DNA of 64,000 bases from Phlebiopsis flavidoalba (Eukaryota > Basidiomycota > Agaricomycetes > Polyporales > Phanerochaetaceae), in contig JAOCPU010000023.1 of assembly GCA_035772785.1 (NCBI GenBank), positions 372,001-436,000 on the forward strand, given 5' to 3'. This document shows, piece by piece, positions 22,384-33,470 of the stretch. The notes under the pieces are model-generated. The model did not search any database. It was not told the DNA's origin and saw nothing but the letters and a program-made list of their open reading frames with translations. The translations under genes and the position numbers were made by a program. How positions within the stretch are numbered: the first letter of the stretch is position 1; each line of letters opens with the position of its first letter.

Positions 22384-24405
22384 TCGCTCTTTCTTTCCAT
22401 CTTGATAGCACTTTTTTCGCACTCACCGCGCTTTTGACTTCCACACGGACCCTTTCGCACGCATATACATCATCAACATCAGGACTCTCCCACAGCATCT
22501 CATCTCATGTATATCATCCTCACGATTATTTGTGTATATTCGGAGTAGATCACGGCAACTAATGACTCAGGCTTCATGACTACCTTTCATGACTACCTTT
22601 CTCATCGTGCGCGCTCGTGGCCCAAGGCAGCACCGACCATCCGACCACAAAGGCACCACCACCACCTGGCACTCAGCCCCGGCGGGCAGCGTGTTCCGAG
22701 GCAGCTGCTAACTTATCGATCTGCGGGGCGCATGGCGTGTGGGACTCCGACAAGCACGCTCAACTAGGGTTCAACAAGCCTGCGCAAAAGGTTGAGTGAC
22801 AGCTGCTCGCATTCAGCGAAGGCCCCTGGCACGTTTGCGTCCCTCCTGGGCTCGAACGGTGGCCGGGCGCGCGCCGACCCGAAAGAGCGAGTGCGTGAGT
22901 CCCGCAGCTGCGTATGCGCTTGGGCAGATATTGGTGAGGGCCGGTTAAAATCCTTGTGGGCAATGCGTCTACCGATAACTGGGAGTGTCACTGGCCGGAT
23001 ATGGGCTTTTTCCGTTTGCTGCGTTGGTGGCAGGCTCCGACCAGGGCATTTGTCCATCGAGGGATTGACTATGAATGCCGATGATAAATGCTGCGTGGTA
23101 TGGGGGCGGAAGCTCTACGCCTCGAGGCTCAAGCTTTTTCTTTTCTTCTACGCCGGCGTCTCGCGATCAAATGGCCACAGCGTGTCGTCGCCGTTACGCA
23201 GGCCTTCGGATCCTGCGTCATACCTATCTGGCCCGGTCGGCGATCTGGAGACATGTCGCGGTACAAGGGTTGCGCTATACTTCGCAAAGCAGCGTGTCAC
23301 CTGAGTGTCTTACTCACCCTCCTTGTGATTTTGTCGACGGTCCGATCGTCCACAGGGTGCCCGATAGAATTGGGATGCGAGCTCGAGGGTGGATGATAGG
23401 CGGCGCCAGGCATGCCAGAGAAGGGCGACGACCGCTCTTGAGTTTCTTCTGCGAGTTGGCGCGATATTCAGATCGCGCGGTGGGGTGGGTCGCCCGCTCA
23501 TCGCGCTCTGTGCGCAGGCACAAGGAGATCTATCGGAGCATGCTCGTGAGCGAGAGTTCCATCTATCAAGAACAATACCCCTCGCACGATCAATCGATCC
23601 GGGACGTGCAACAGGAGAGCGGTGCCCGCAGGACGCCGCGCTCGATGGTCCCGGCTTGCAATGGGAGACAAGGGGTGGCGAAATGGTCGACCGGCATCTT
23701 TAATCATGGAGCTGCATTGCCGCAGGAAGAGAAGCAGGCGAGGGCGATTTGAACGAGGCGCAGGGATCAAATGTTCCGATGGCCAGCTCAAACTTGTCGG
23801 AGGACTGGATGTCTGTCGTATATAAACGTCGCGCGACAGGGTCCAGGAAGCAACACTGTCGTGCCTGCCAGGCCACATCTTCTACAGGGCCGTTTACCAT
23901 TGTACACACACCCTTATGCCGGCGCCACAGACATCCAAAGCAAGCCAGCATAGCAGGCCTGTATTGGGGCATGTGTCAGTAGCGTTTTGCGTTGGAGCTC
24001 CGCCAGGCTGAGGCTAACCTTGAATTGTACACAGAAACCTGATGGTCGACACATTTATCGCAAATGCCAGCGCAGACGAGTGAGTGCGCGCAGAATGCGG
24101 CGGGACCCCGTTGCTTACGGCTGTGGGAGCGCAGACTACGAGCAGTGGTCCGCGGCCTGCTCTCGTCAAGCTCTCCATCTACCGCGTTCTGCGTTCACAG
24201 ATGCAGCCCGCCGGCGATTGATGCAGAAACAACGCGATCCGCAAACCCTCGTGCGAGCCTATCTTCAGCCCACGGCCCGACGGACGGGGGATCGCACCCA
24301 CATCGGAGCTCAGGGACGTCCTGACCGCGCGCGGATGCTGTACGGCGTCGGGCTCGGCTTCGCATCACTACGACTGCTCGCACAGCCGTACGCGCGGCCG
24401 CGCGG
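22384..24405. other. Unassigned GC-rich stretch with long open frames
   Basis: Frames of 170 (22792-23304, +) and 225 codons (23075-23752, +) and several overlapping ones on both strands are open, but GC-rich sequence produces such frames easily. I see no consistent splice pattern or family. One frame at 23430-23520 reads LRVGAIFRSRGGVGRPLIAL, discussed under rejected items. Confidence 0.3.
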
Positions 24406-24804
24406 GTGCACTGGGAGGCGGGCGAGGCCGAGCACGCTCTTGCGGAGATCGACGCGGATATATGTCAGGCGCTGCAGAGTGCGCGGGAGGAACTCGATGG
24501 TGGCAGGGCCGCGGGAAACCTCCCGATGGCGCGGGCGGCGCTGGAGGAGCTTAAATCGGCGATCAAGGAGAGCGAGCTGGCGGCGGAGGGCTGGGGTGGG
24601 CCGTACCCCTTTGAGCGGGCCTGCTGCGAGTCTAGAGTTCTGGAAGCTGTAGCATCGGTGGCAGACACCAGGAACAGCCTTCATACTGTATGTTTGTATC
24701 ATACATCAGCTCGTGTAATATTCTCCGAAACGTTCTTCCTGTATTATATATGGTTAACCATCATGAAAACGCGAGGACAATCTTCAGACGGACGCACCAC
24801 ATGA
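24406..24804 (+). CDS. Hypothetical helical protein fragment
   Basis: The frame gives a plausible helical, acidic segment: HWEAGEAEHALAEIDADICQ, then ALQSAREELDGGRAAGNLPM and ARAALEELKSAIKESELAAE, followed by GWGGPYPFER. The regular spacing of Leu/Ala with Glu/Lys looks like an amphipathic or coiled-coil region of a real protein. The start is not visible and probably lies in an upstream exon; the last 40 codons (from about 24690) look non-coding. I do not recognise the family. Confidence 0.35.
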   Translation: MHWEAGEAEHALAEIDADICQALQSAREELDGGRAAGNLPMARAALEELKSAIKESELAAEGWGGPYPFERACCESRVLEAVASVADTRNSLHTVCLYHTSARVIFSETFFLYYIWLTIMKTRGQSSDGRTT

Positions 24805-24945
24805 TGAATGGCTCATCTTCCGGTGCGCAGATGCGATGGCCATCTCGAAGCAATGTATCTCGAGTGTTTGTTGCGAGCACGAGTGTGCCCATAGCATAAA
24901 GCGAAATGGTCCCCTCGTTTGCTAGCCGCTGGGAATCGTAGCGCA

Positions 24946-25725
24946 CTATATCATGAGCCATAAACTTTGCATCACATTGGGTGGTACCGGATAGGGCCGA
25001 CCCATTGAGTAGGAGAAATGAGGGAGGATCATGTCTGTACTATCTGGTGCATTCACAGCCCATAGAGTGAGAGTTGATCCTGACACGTAAAGATGCAGCA
25101 AGGCAGACGTTATGTGGCGACGCCACGCTAACCCCTCTATGTCGGCCGCGGGGCTCGGGCGGAAGTCTACTTCCACATATACGGTTTGCCGTGCGTGTTT
25201 TCTCGAGGAACAAGGGTTCTGGGGCTGGGAGTGATTGGGTTATACTTCTGCGCCGAAGGTCAGCCGCAATGAAACTTTGCGAACAACAAAAACCGACTTG
25301 CCAAGCTTCCCACGTACTCGACGGTAGATAATCCGTGGTACAAGAGTGATTGTTACTCTCACCAGCAACAACGTCGGCAGATCTGTACGCGACTGAGACG
25401 GTACTCTTCGTGATGGGTATCCCTGATTCGAGGTACAGCTGGGTAGAACGTGTGCAATACTGTAAACGCATTGAGCAAGCAGGTGTTGCGATGTCTAACG
25501 CTGCGGTAAGTTGCTACTCGAGTACTTGAGCGGAGAGCGACGGCAGGTGATCCAGGATGTGTACGCAACACAAGAGAGAGATGGCCCTTCTCGCTGTCGG
25601 CGGAGAGCCTCTGGCGGAAAACGGGTACAAAACGTTTTGAGCAAGACGGGGGTCGCCATTTTGAGGGTCGTCCTTGAAATGTCTGGACCTAGCACGATAT
25701 CATTCCACGCATATAATGAGTTCAA
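24946..25725 (-). CDS. Possible spliced gene, unrecognised
   Basis: Three overlapping minus-strand frames read leftward as one candidate: NSLYAWNDIVLGPDISRTTL from 25725, YLESGIPITKSTVSVAYRSA (about 25380-25440) within a 143-codon frame ending at 25040, and a frame to 24946. Amino-acid use looks protein-like but I identify no domain, catalytic motif or membrane segment. Intron borders are unclear. It could equally be a chance arrangement. Confidence 0.25.
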
Positions 25726-26118
25726 GGTCTACGTAGGTGTCAAAGGTTTCATGGAAAGGTCGCTTTAACGGGAGACTGATGTAGGGACCGTGTAGGGAAG
25801 AGGGTCGGGCGTCGCGTCGACGCGCCTGGCAAAAGCCAAAACGTGACGGGTCAACGAATTCAACTGCCGTATTCGGAGACGAAATGTCGATGTGCCATCT
25901 TCATACTCCGCCGGCGTAGATTGGGAATATTTACGTTCCGACGTGTCTGATATCAAATTCCGTCAGCTGAGAATGGAAGTGGTCGTTTACGCGCGCGAGA
26001 CTCGCTTGCGCGCGCACGTCCATCTCTCCCCCGGTTTCTTCGCGTTTGCAGCAAGTTTGATACTATGCGCACGTCGCCTATACCGAGGGTCTAATTACTC
26101 GCACTATCTCGAGACATA

Positions 26119-28837
26119 ATGGTGGCGCAAACGCGACAGAAAATGTCTCAGTCGCAAATCCCGATGATGGCACCGCGCCCATCCCAGAGTTCCCTGCCCG
26201 CTCGCTTTCCTACCCCTCAGCTCGGCCTTGCATCGTCCGGGCGGCACCTCGCGGTTAGTGCCAGCCCGTCATACCCGCCAACAACCGCCACCAACTCCGC
26301 TGCATCCTCCTCAACACCCTTCCGCTCTTTTCCGAAACTTCCTCTCCTTTGGCCCCGCCAAGGGCCACTCTTTGAATGCTGGTGTCCTTCTACTTTGGCC
26401 GCGGCAGCAGGCCCTTCTCGGCCATCCTTAGGCAGCCTGAAGCGGTCTCTGAATGGCGAGCGGAGTGTTTCTTCCCCCAACCTTCCCTGCCACCGACACG
26501 GACTCCACCCCAGTCCTTACCATCGACCTCTCACACAAACTCGACGAGCCTTTGATAGACAACGAAGAGCTCGAATCACGGCTATCAGCCCAGCCCAAAC
26601 ACTCCAGAGGGTTCTTCGCCCTCGCTAAGTGCATCCACAGATTCGTCTCGTCTTACACACCTGAACAACCCGGTGAGTCCTGCTACTGGAATGCTTGTCA
26701 CTGCGCTGACCCATATGGAAGCTGCAGGCTTTGGTCTACCTAGAATATACGAGCTCTCCACCATTATAGAAGCCGAAACCTCTGCCTCCGGGATATCAAG
26801 GCATTTACCCGAGTTTGAAGACTCCAAGGATCTAACGAGCACGAACCAAAGCCAAAGTCGGTCGCCGAACCCAAGCGAGCCTCGCGTCTCCGAGCACAAC
26901 CTCCAGGACGTTTCTGTGCTGGACCTGTCTACCTCGGAGCTGAACAAGGAAGTTCTTGCTGCGCTGTCCCAGTCGGGCCCACAGGAAGGATGGACAGACG
27001 GCGTTTGTGGTCGACACGACGGTGGACTCGCCTACTTCACCGGCCTCAGGCGCGCTGCCTGAAGTCAGCTTCAACCTCGGTGCTGTGGACCCCGACCTCG
27101 CAGCGCTCTTGAGCCCACACTACATGAAGGCCCCAGAGCCTGCGCTGCTGGTTGCCATCGACGCAGTGTCTCCGCCGTTGCGGAGTCCCACTCTCGTCGA
27201 CACGGAGCCGAGCAGCCCAGTTTTTCTCCCACGCATCTCTCCCCAGATAGTCGAACGCCGCCGCAGTCTGCAGCCCGCCGCTCCTCTCTCCCCCGCCCTT
27301 CGCCATCCTCGCGAGGCCGTCCCTGGACAGGTCCGCCTCCTCGTCCAACCTCAAAGGTGCCCATACCGTCCTCATCGGCCACCCGCCTCTCGCGCTCAGC
27401 ATCAGAACGGCCCTCATTTTCCGGCTCAGAACGCACCTACCTTCCATCATCCGCAAGGAAGCCCGACGTTTCTGATGGCAGACCGAGCCCTCCAGCTCTC
27501 ACGAAACCGCCAATCCCCCCTCCTGCAGGAGAGCCCCCTCCCGCGGCCGAGCTCGTATCCCACGGCGCAGACTACAGACCCGAGCAGCTCGCGCCTCGCG
27601 ACACCCGCCCCGGCACTCGGGCCCCTCGGCAACGCGCGCAACGGCATCCGCCTCCCGCCCTCCGCCCGGCTACGACCCCGCCGAATCCGTCTCCTCCCGC
27701 TCGCACCGGCGCAAGCACGAGCCGGCGCCCCGCCGGCGTGCGCCCGAGCCTCGACGGGCTGGACCGCCCCCGTGCACGCAAGCGCGACCGCAGCGCGAGC
27801 CTCACCGAGGGCTCGCCGTTCGACCCTGGCCCGCCGCGGCGCCCCGCCGACTGGCTCGGCCCGCGCTACGGCCAAGGCTGTTCGCCGCCGCGGGCACCTG
27901 CTCGAGTCCGAACGCGACGGCGCGAGTCGCGCGGGCTCGCGGTTGGGCGGGGCCGTGCCGCGGGAGCGGCCGTGCTACGCGCCGTCGCGCGCGGGGTTCT
28001 CGGACGCGAGCTCGCCGTCGACGTGGGGGCGCCGCAGCGGGAGCGGGTTCGGGGGGCAGCAGCGAGAGCCCGCGGAGCGCGTCGAGTGCGCCGACGAGCG
28101 CCGACGCGGGCGTGCAGCGGCGGCTGTCAGGACGATGGATCGCGGCGCTGCAGGAGAAGCACGCGCTCGAGACGGGCGCGCTGATGCTCGCCGCCCTCGC
28201 GGACTCGCAGCGCACGACGCGCGTGCTGCGCGAGGAGAACGCGGTGCTCTCCGTGAGAGGCTCGCTGGGCTTGAGGGACCGGCTGGCGGGTGTGCAGGAG
28301 CAGGCGCGCAGGGCGGCGTTTGCGCAGGGGTTCAGCCCGCCGGTGACGAGCACGCTCGGGCGGAGCGCCCTCAGCCGCCTCGAGCCGCCCCTCCGTCGGC
28401 ACACATCGCGGCTGCAGACCCTCGTGCGTTCGAGCGCAGAGGAACTGCCGCGAACGCCCCCCGCGGGATCTGCCACCCCGCATCGACATTCCGCCCCCGC
28501 TCCGCGCCTCGTTAGACACCGCGTCCGCCGCGAGCAGCACACACCGCCGGCGGCTGAGCGGCGCGTCGTCCGTCTTGCCCGCGCCGTCCGCCGAGCAACA
28601 TGACGATGCTCCTGCACGACGAGCCCGGCTCGCCGCCGCTCTCGATGCGCGATCTCACGCCGGCACATGCGCCGCGCAAGAGCGTGGGACTCGGGCGGGG
28701 GCAGCTCGCCGACGACCGGCGGCGTTTTTCGATGGTCACGGGCTCGCCGGGGAGCTTGTGGCTCCGCCCCGAGCATGAGCTGTTGTTTGGGGGACATGCC
28801 GACGCTCGAGCTGGGCCGTGGGCGAGTATGCGGCTGA
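26119..28837 (+). CDS. Ser/Pro-rich coiled-coil protein of unknown function
   Basis: From about 26119 the reading is Ser/Pro-rich with NSAASSSTPFRSF and, after a shift, NFLSFGPAKGHSL, then SLKRSLNGERSVSSPNLP (26435-26490), TPVLTIDLSHKLDEPLIDNE (26508-26570) and a long disordered stretch to about 28080. A short helical region, LQEKHALETGALMLAALADS (28150-28210), followed by QRTTRVLREENAVLS, looks like a coiled coil. The end contains NMTMLLHDEPGSPPLSMRDL (28600-28655), DDRRRFSMVTGSPGSLWLRP (28710-28770) and a stop near 28835-28837. Several frame changes are needed. The region is very GC-rich, so long antisense frames appear; they are shadows. The architecture suggests a cytoskeletal or signalling scaffold, but that is inference only. 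Confidence 0.55.
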
Positions 28838-29582
28838 GGAGGAGGATTTTGCGTATGTGGTGTTTAAAATGATTTTTTTTTACGTCCGCTCGTTGTTTCG
28901 TTGTTTCGCATTTCTGGTTCTGTCTTCGCATTTCGTTCTTGTGACGTCCTCGGTTTGCTTTTTTGCTAGGGCTCGTTCGCAAATCTGTAGATATTACCCT
29001 ACTCATACTCTCTTCCTTTGGGGCCAAGCCAAGTGTGCTCTGTCTAGTATACGTAAAGTATAACGTTATAGCTTGGCTCTTTTACATCTGGATGTATCTA
29101 GTGTCTGTACAATACCATCTCGCGCAATATTGTCGCATTTTTTGCATAGAAAGTCTCTGTGCAACAGTGGCGTTGTGGAGGATGAGAATCTGCACAGTCT
29201 CAAAACAAACAAAAAAAAACACCGCTGTAGGTTTCGAACTCGCGACCCGAATTTCGCACGCCATGGCGGCGCTCGGTCCCGAAAATCCGCCGCGTCCCAA
29301 AATGAGGAAAGAGGCGCGCGCCGTGGAGAGACCTACATCATCATTCGGTTCCCCCGAATCGTGGTCCGCCCCACATATTGGTCCTGACCACCTCGACCCG
29401 CGCTCTCTGCAACCCGCCCAGCGAGCTCTCTTTTCCCACCGCACGCACCGCTACATGGGCCTCTGCGCTCTGAGCCGTCCATCGCATCCAACCGCCCTTT
29501 TTCCTCCTTTCGCGTTTCCATTCTTCCGCCTGTCCTCTGATCTCCTCGGTACTATGCCGCCGCACTCGACTCACGAACGACA

Positions 29583-32320
29583 ATGTCTGAGCAGCCCCCT
29601 CCGGAATGGCTGCGCGCGCCGCCGGGGCCGCCTGCGGTGCCCGTATGCGCCGCAAGAAGGCCCTCGAGGACCTCGACCCGGCATCGCATACGCCCTGCAC
29701 CTTTTTCTCGCCTCGCAAATGCTCGAGTCCGAGGCATACTGCAATGACAATGATCCCCCGAAGTGCTTTGAACTTGCTCCTTTACCTGTACATGTGCTGA
29801 GGAATGAAGCAGGGAGCGACTATACTATTCGACAGGCTTCGGGCTTCATACAGTGCGTCAAGGGTCTGATGTCATTCGCGGACGAGGTGCGCGGCGTGCT
29901 TTGCATTTGGGCGGCGGCATTATAGGGGAACCGGTAGGACCTCCCTCGCGGCGATATTTGGGCCACGGTCAAGCACGGAAATGCGGTTGCCGCAGCAGCA
30001 TCGAAAGTCGGGGCGGCGGCGCTCCCGACGCGGTTTGGCGGGGGGCTCGTACTCGGGCTCCGCTGAACACGTAGCGGGTGTTGGGGTGGATCAAGTCCAT
30101 GACGGACGTCGAGCGGCACGCAGAGCTGGTTTACGCAGAGTCATTGTTCGAGAAGGTAAATTCATATTGTGTTTATTTAGAGCCAACGCTTGACCGCTGC
30201 AGGCCATCGTCGGGATCGCATACTCGGCGCGACTGGTTCGCATTCATCAAAGAAGCGTACGCCACCTCCCACCGCCCAAACTGTCCCTAACACCTGTAAA
30301 CCCCACATGCTAAAACATGCGCAAAAAGCACCGCCATGGGAACACCTACCAGGCCGAAAACTTCGGCAAGTTCACTCGACGAGGCCGTACTGCGGGCGGG
30401 CCGCAGGCGCGCGGCGCGCCCGAGGACGCCTTCGCTCGACGCACGAACATTGCCGCTCGGTGCGTGTAATACCATCCTAGTGCGTGCGGCATGTCGAATC
30501 CTTCCCCCATCCTGTCGATGTATGCCCGCGCGCCTGCTTTGCCGCTCAATGCGAGCTCTTCGGGTACTAGTGGTCGCGACCAGCCACCGTCTGGCCTGCG
30601 CCACAGAGCCTCTAACCAGGCGTGCGCGGCGGGCTGTAGGAGCGCGGATGATGAGCGGAACGAAGCACCCGCGGTGGGACGCTAGTGTGCCCGCTTTTTG
30701 TGTTATGGTTGGTGGTGAAGGGAGGCTGATTGGGCGCAGAGCCAAGTAGAGGCGTGCGGATGTGCTGGACTGACCCTATGTGATGATGTGCCCTGATTAT
30801 TTTCCATATCGTGTTTTCCGGCGTTTCAACGTTTTGAGAGGGCCGTCGACATGGGCGATTGGCGGAGAAGATACTGAACTAACAACATCCATAGCGGTAT
30901 CCGAATGGTTCGTACGGTGTTTCGCGGTAACACATGCGTAGCGTGCTGACGTAACATGACGCGATTGTATGTGTTTTTCTTCTCTGTTTGGCCAGTGGCC
31001 GTGCCTCGAAGCTCTGCCGCAGCCAGCCCGCGCGAGGCACTGGCGTACTACACCGCGCGATGAGGTCCAGAACCAGTACCGCAACCTGCACCTCACCCAC
31101 ATCTCGTTCTGGGAAATGTCCGTCGCGACCTCCCTTCGCGCTGTGGGACGTCCCCGCGTCGCTGTAGTGCTGGCGCAAGCTGCACGCCGAGGCCACGGTG
31201 CGATGTCCCTTGCCTGCACTCGGTAGTGCAGAAGATGCATAGGTAGGACCGAGAGCGCAAGTGGTCGAAGGCGACTGTATGCGTACGGCAACACGGTCCT
31301 GGTCTGTGTCTGCACATCGAGATGGGGCGTCGAGGGACGGGCAAGAAGGAGGCGAAGCGGCTCATGCACGCGGGTGCCCTAGCTGCGCCATAAGATACGT
31401 GCGGGCAAGTCGATCCCCGCTCGAGTGGTGCGCCTCCTGTCTCTCTGTAGCGCGACGACATGCTGACGCAACCGCGCCCAGAGGGTCAGGAAATTCGTCG
31501 CGCGCAAGGCCCGCAAGTTCGAGGAGCAGGGGCGACCCGGACTCCTCCTCGCAGGCCTCGAATTCCGCGTACACCTTGCCTCGCGCTCACGCAGCACCGA
31601 ATCCGGCGCCGCAGCGTTCGTTCCGTCAACGAAGATGCTTCGCCCGCAGGTCGACGCCGCGCTCGCGCGCTTCGACGCGCGCCGGTCGGGCGCGGGTACT
31701 GGGACCGACCTCTGCCTCGCGCGCTTATGCGGGCATATGTCTGCCGGGTACATAGGTATTCCGGGGCAGTATGTCGCTTTGAGGGGGTCCGGCGGGTGTA
31801 GAGGGTGCAGGACCCGGACGGCGGTGGTGATGGTGAGGCCGAGCCGAGGGGGGAAGGAAGGATGCGGCAAAGGCAAGCGGCGGAGGCGTTCGAGGTGTCG
31901 TGCGCGACCGCGCCGCATATCCAGTACGACCATTTACTCCTCTATACACCCGTGCGTGCGCTCGCCCGTGCGGGTTGTGTTGCTGCTTCTGTGCAGATTA
32001 CGAGCTCGGGCGGCTGCGCGGGTCGGGCGACGCGACGCCGCAGCGGCGGCACCTCGACCTCGTAGTTTCCGGTGCGGCAAGCTCCCTCTCTTCTCTCTCC
32101 TCGTTTTATCCACCCGCTAGAGCAAGCCCAGGCACAGCCGCTCGAGACGCCGCCGGCCGGCACGCCGGAAGGGCAAGTACAGCATGGAGTTCAGTGTGTC
32201 CCGCCCGCGACCTCCCGTTGACGCGCTCATTGTGCAGGTCTCGGCAGAAACGCCGTGCGTATACGCGACGCACCGCCCGCGTATCGAGGCCAGATCACGA
32301 GGGCAGGACGGTAGGCTCTG
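29583..32320 (+). CDS. TTC39/Iml2-like TPR protein (DUF3808 family)
   Basis: Conserved blocks appear in the family order: AYALHLFLASQMLESEAYCN (29685-29745), ASGFIQCVKGLMSFAD (29835-29880), GWIKSMTDVERHAELVYAES (30085-30145), an intron, AIVGIAYSG then DWFAFIKEA (30203-30255), SQPREALAYYT-like text (31020-31050), NQYRNLH with ISFWEMSVA (31073-31120), ALWDVPASLQCW (31138-31175), FVARKARKFEEQG-like text (31490-31530), and near the C-terminus YELGRLRGSGDAT plus RRHLDLVVSG (32000-32070) and KGKYSME (32170). The family carries TPR-like repeats; yeast Iml2 is linked to lipid droplets and clearing of protein inclusions, and vertebrate TTC39 to lipid metabolism. A protein near 800 residues is expected. 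Start at 29583 (MSEQPPPEW) is my best guess; the end near 32320 is approximate. Frame shifts are frequent. Confidence 0.75.
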
Positions 32321-33201
32321 AGGCTGGACGAGCCGAGATGCGACACCATACACGACTGTGATACTACCTACTAGATTGGTGATTTTGTTACCATCTATTT
32401 CTGCTTTTCATCTGCTATACACAGACCACTATTTATACCCTTTCTCACAGAGCGCCGCCGGCCTCTAAATTACCCCGCTCGATGAGATCCATCGAGATGT
32501 CGATCGGGACGCGCGTCTGACGGCGACGCCACCATGGGAGGCGCATCAACGCGCCGTGAGCGGCCGTCGCGGCCCCCATCACTCTTGGCACGCGATGTCA
32601 TCATGGTTGCCTGCATCTTGGTGCGACGGCTGTGCACCCTCATCACCGGACGCGTTGCGCACCTTGTGCAGCGGGCAGACGGTTTGCGAGGGCGAGGCGG
32701 ACGAGGCGGTGCGCGCTGTCGCTATCGGACCGCTGGAGGGAATGAGCCGTCGCGGGTACGGGCAGCCTTGTTGTGATGTTTCATAGGAGGCGACAGCCAA
32801 GCCGTGTCATGGTTTGCGAGGGGTGAGTGCGATATCTTGCACGGCTATGGGTGTGTTTGATCGGGTGTTTTCAGCGTTCCGTTGGGAGTTACACAAAGTC
32901 TGTTTCTGTTCCTTCGAGTGGGCTACCTTCTATGCTTGTTGGTTCCACAACATGAAAGGTAAGGTTTGCGCAGAAGTGTTGCTGGCTCTGGGGGGATCGA
33001 CACAGGGCGTTGTTGGAGAAGGCGGACGCTCGCCAGCGTCGAAACGCTGAAGATCAGTTCCGGTCGTGGCTGGAGCGCCATCATCAACTGGGGCGGTGCA
33101 CCGTTTCATGTTGTAGACCTGCTCGGATTCAATCAATGCGCCATATGCACGCCAAGCCGACGCCTGTCGCAGGGATTTTTTTGGCTCTTTCTGGGTCCGC
33201 A
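32321..33201. other. Intergenic, nothing recognised
   Basis: Short frames of at most 90 codons on both strands with no family match. The right-hand part should contain upstream control sequence for the secreted repeat gene. Confidence 0.4.
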
Positions 33202-33347
33202 CATAAAAGGAGGCGGAGGCCGTCCGGGGTTCCTCAGCTCCTCAGTCTTTTTCGAGCCACTTCTCCTTTTCAAGTCTAGGTGCTGGTTGGTGAGTAGCCC
33301 TCCGAGCCACGCATTCATGAATTGGTTGCTGACGAGTTGCATTGCAG
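33202..33347 (+). promoter_or_regulatory. TATA-like box, leader block and 5'UTR intron of repeat-peptide gene 1
   Basis: CATAAAAGG at 33202-33210 is a TATA-like box. It is followed by TCCTCAGCTCCTCAG (33231-33245) and AGGTGCTGGTTGGTGAGTAG (33278-33297), the same blocks in the same order as at 49.78 and 16.5 kb. GTGAGT at 33290 is an intron donor and GCAG|CCTG at 33347/33348 the acceptor, giving a 58-base intron wholly in the 5' leader. The next 120 bases are T- and C-rich leader up to ATG 33471. Confidence 0.75.
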
Positions 33348-33470
33348 CCTGACTTTTTCATTAACTTTATCCACCTTTTTTCTCATTCGACTACTTTTTT
33401 TTTTCGTTTCGTAACGACCCAACTCTCTTTTACGACCCCACTTCAACACTCTCACATTACTCTTACGAAA

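Noticed and set aside
23389..23703. A frame reading LRVGAIFRSRGGVGRPLIAL and then CAQAQGD resembles the C-terminal region of bacterial TetR-type regulators
   Set aside because: The resemblance is about 25 residues in a GC-rich stretch with several overlapping open frames, and no DNA-binding helix-turn-helix precedes it. I treat it as chance unless a profile search of the repaired frame says otherwise.
26956..28515. A single 519-codon plus-strand frame as one protein
   Set aside because: The protein-like text switches between frames within this span, so the long frame is only partly coding; I used the combined gene instead.
27802..28797. A 331-codon open frame on the minus strand
   Set aside because: It is antisense to the Ser/Pro-rich gene in very GC-rich DNA; composition (Arg/Ala runs) and position mark it as a shadow.
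29200..29300. Minus-strand text with a GAGTTCGAAACC block followed by a T9 run looked like the T arm and terminator of a tRNA
   Set aside because: The arms around the block do not pair, no A box or acceptor stem can be drawn, and the spacing is wrong for a tRNA.
32460..32800. Minus-strand text RVPIDISMDLIERGNLEAGG looked like a protein C-terminus
   Set aside because: Only about 20 residues look plausible, no upstream exon can be linked to them, and no family comes to mind.
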